A stretch of DNA of 5,988 nt. It comes from C00003060 sp964440795 (GTDB lineage: Bacteria > Desulfobacterota > Desulfobacteria > Desulfobacterales > C00003060). Both the position numbers and the translations under genes were made by a program. The stretch covers positions 1 to 5,988 of the forward strand of contig CAYTTQ010000127.1 of assembly GCA_964440795.1 (NCBI GenBank). The letters run 5' to 3'. Below are positions 5,464 to 5,988 of this stretch, one piece after another; position 1 is the first letter of the stretch, and each line of letters opens with the position of its first letter. Under the pieces are notes generated by a model. It did not search any database. It was not told the DNA's origin and saw nothing but the letters and a program-made list of their open reading frames with translations.

Positions 5464-5988
5464 CTAAACCCAGATCTTTGTCAACGGATGTTCCTTCAGC
5501 TGTTCCGCCCGGCTTCTTATCCGTGCTTCCACCGGGCTGAGATCGGCCAAAATGGCCGCTTCGGGGCAAACGCGCACACATTGAAAGCAACAGATACACC
5601 GGCGGCCGAATTCCGGATATGGTGAAAGCGTAATGGCCTGCACCGGACAGATTTCCTCGCACACCCCGCACTCGGTGCACCGCTCTTCGTCTACCGCTTT
5701 GCCGGGCAGGTGGGCTTTGGCCGATTCAAGCGTTGTTTTCTCCATATCGGCATGAACGCTTTCGGGCTGATATGCCAGATCTGAAAGAGAGATCGATTCG
5801 GGACGCCGGGACGCCGTCTTTTTCAACACCGCGTCAACCAACTCCCGGATCCGTTTCTCATCGCCTCTGTTGGGATGGCCTTCTCCCAAGGGCTTGTCAC
5901 ACCGCCACATCATGGAGTGTAGAGCCACCACTTTGGCGGCTCCGGCCAGCACAAAACCCTTATCGGTCAAAGCCTTGCCCATCTCGTA
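5464..5988 (-). CDS. EFR1-type flavodoxin/ferredoxin protein, C-terminal part (cut by window edge)
   Basis: The frame enters from the right edge and runs to TAG at 5466-5464, giving about 175 residues. An internal Met at 5982 is probably not the start, because the frame stays open to the edge and the upstream part should contain the rest of a flavodoxin domain. Numbered from that Met, residues 1-30 (KGFVLAGAAKVVALHSMMWR) match the end of the flavodoxin-like part. A linker precedes two complete 4Fe-4S motifs: CTECGVCEEICP (Cys102, 105, 108, 112) and CICCFQCVRVCP (Cys129, 132, 135, 139). AHLPGKAVDEERC and the ending SPVEARIRSRAEQL fit the EFR1 flavodoxin/ferredoxin family. It is predicted to be a cytoplasmic electron carrier with two [4Fe-4S] clusters and probably FMN. 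Its redox partner cannot be told from here. It is convergent with prfC. Confidence 0.9.
   Translation of the reverse strand, partial: YEMGKALTDKGFVLAGAAKVVALHSMMWRCDKPLGEGHPNRGDEKRIRELVDAVLKKTASRRPESISLSDLAYQPESVHADMEKTTLESAKAHLPGKAVDEERCTECGVCEEICPVQAITLSPYPEFGRRCICCFQCVRVCPEAAILADLSPVEARIRSRAEQLKEHPLTKIWV

Overview
The window looks like a chromosomal segment of an anaerobic Desulfobacterota (deltaproteobacterial, Desulfobacterales-like) bacterium. This is inferred from the combination of an HDOD protein with a histidine-kinase dimerisation domain, a flavodoxin/ferredoxin fusion of the EFR1 type, and a peptide chain release factor 3 of the KARKARRHAASDW type. No rRNA or tRNA is present to confirm the taxonomy.

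Layout: (i) 1-120, minus strand: start of a small protein with an N-terminal membrane anchor, cut by the window edge. (ii) 121-411: divergent intergenic region with a tandem direct repeat and a nested inverted repeat. (iii) 412-1596, plus: HDOD-HisKA regulatory protein without an ATPase domain. (iv) 1648-1794, minus: a short ORF for an unrecognised 48-residue protein, 12 bases downstream of and in frame with the next gene. (v) 1807-3138, minus: TPR-repeat class I methyltransferase (COG4976-like). Its last codons overlap a plausible intrinsic terminator for the convergent HDOD gene. (vi) 3139-3745: about 600 bases without an established gene. They hold a promoter-like site, a 180-bp MITE-like element with perfect 26-bp terminal inverted repeats, and two further foldable segments ahead of prfC. 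(vii) 3746-5344, plus: prfC, complete. (viii) 5464-5988, minus: the C-terminal part of an EFR1-type ferredoxin, cut by the right edge.

The genes do not form an obvious pathway. Most neighbours are convergent or divergent, so most are probably transcribed alone. The methyltransferase and the 48-residue ORF are the only likely co-transcribed pair. The most unusual parts are the MITE between prfC and its best promoter candidate, the structured prfC leader with a possible translationally coupled upstream ORF, the kinase-less HisKA domain, and the small ORF behind the methyltransferase stop.
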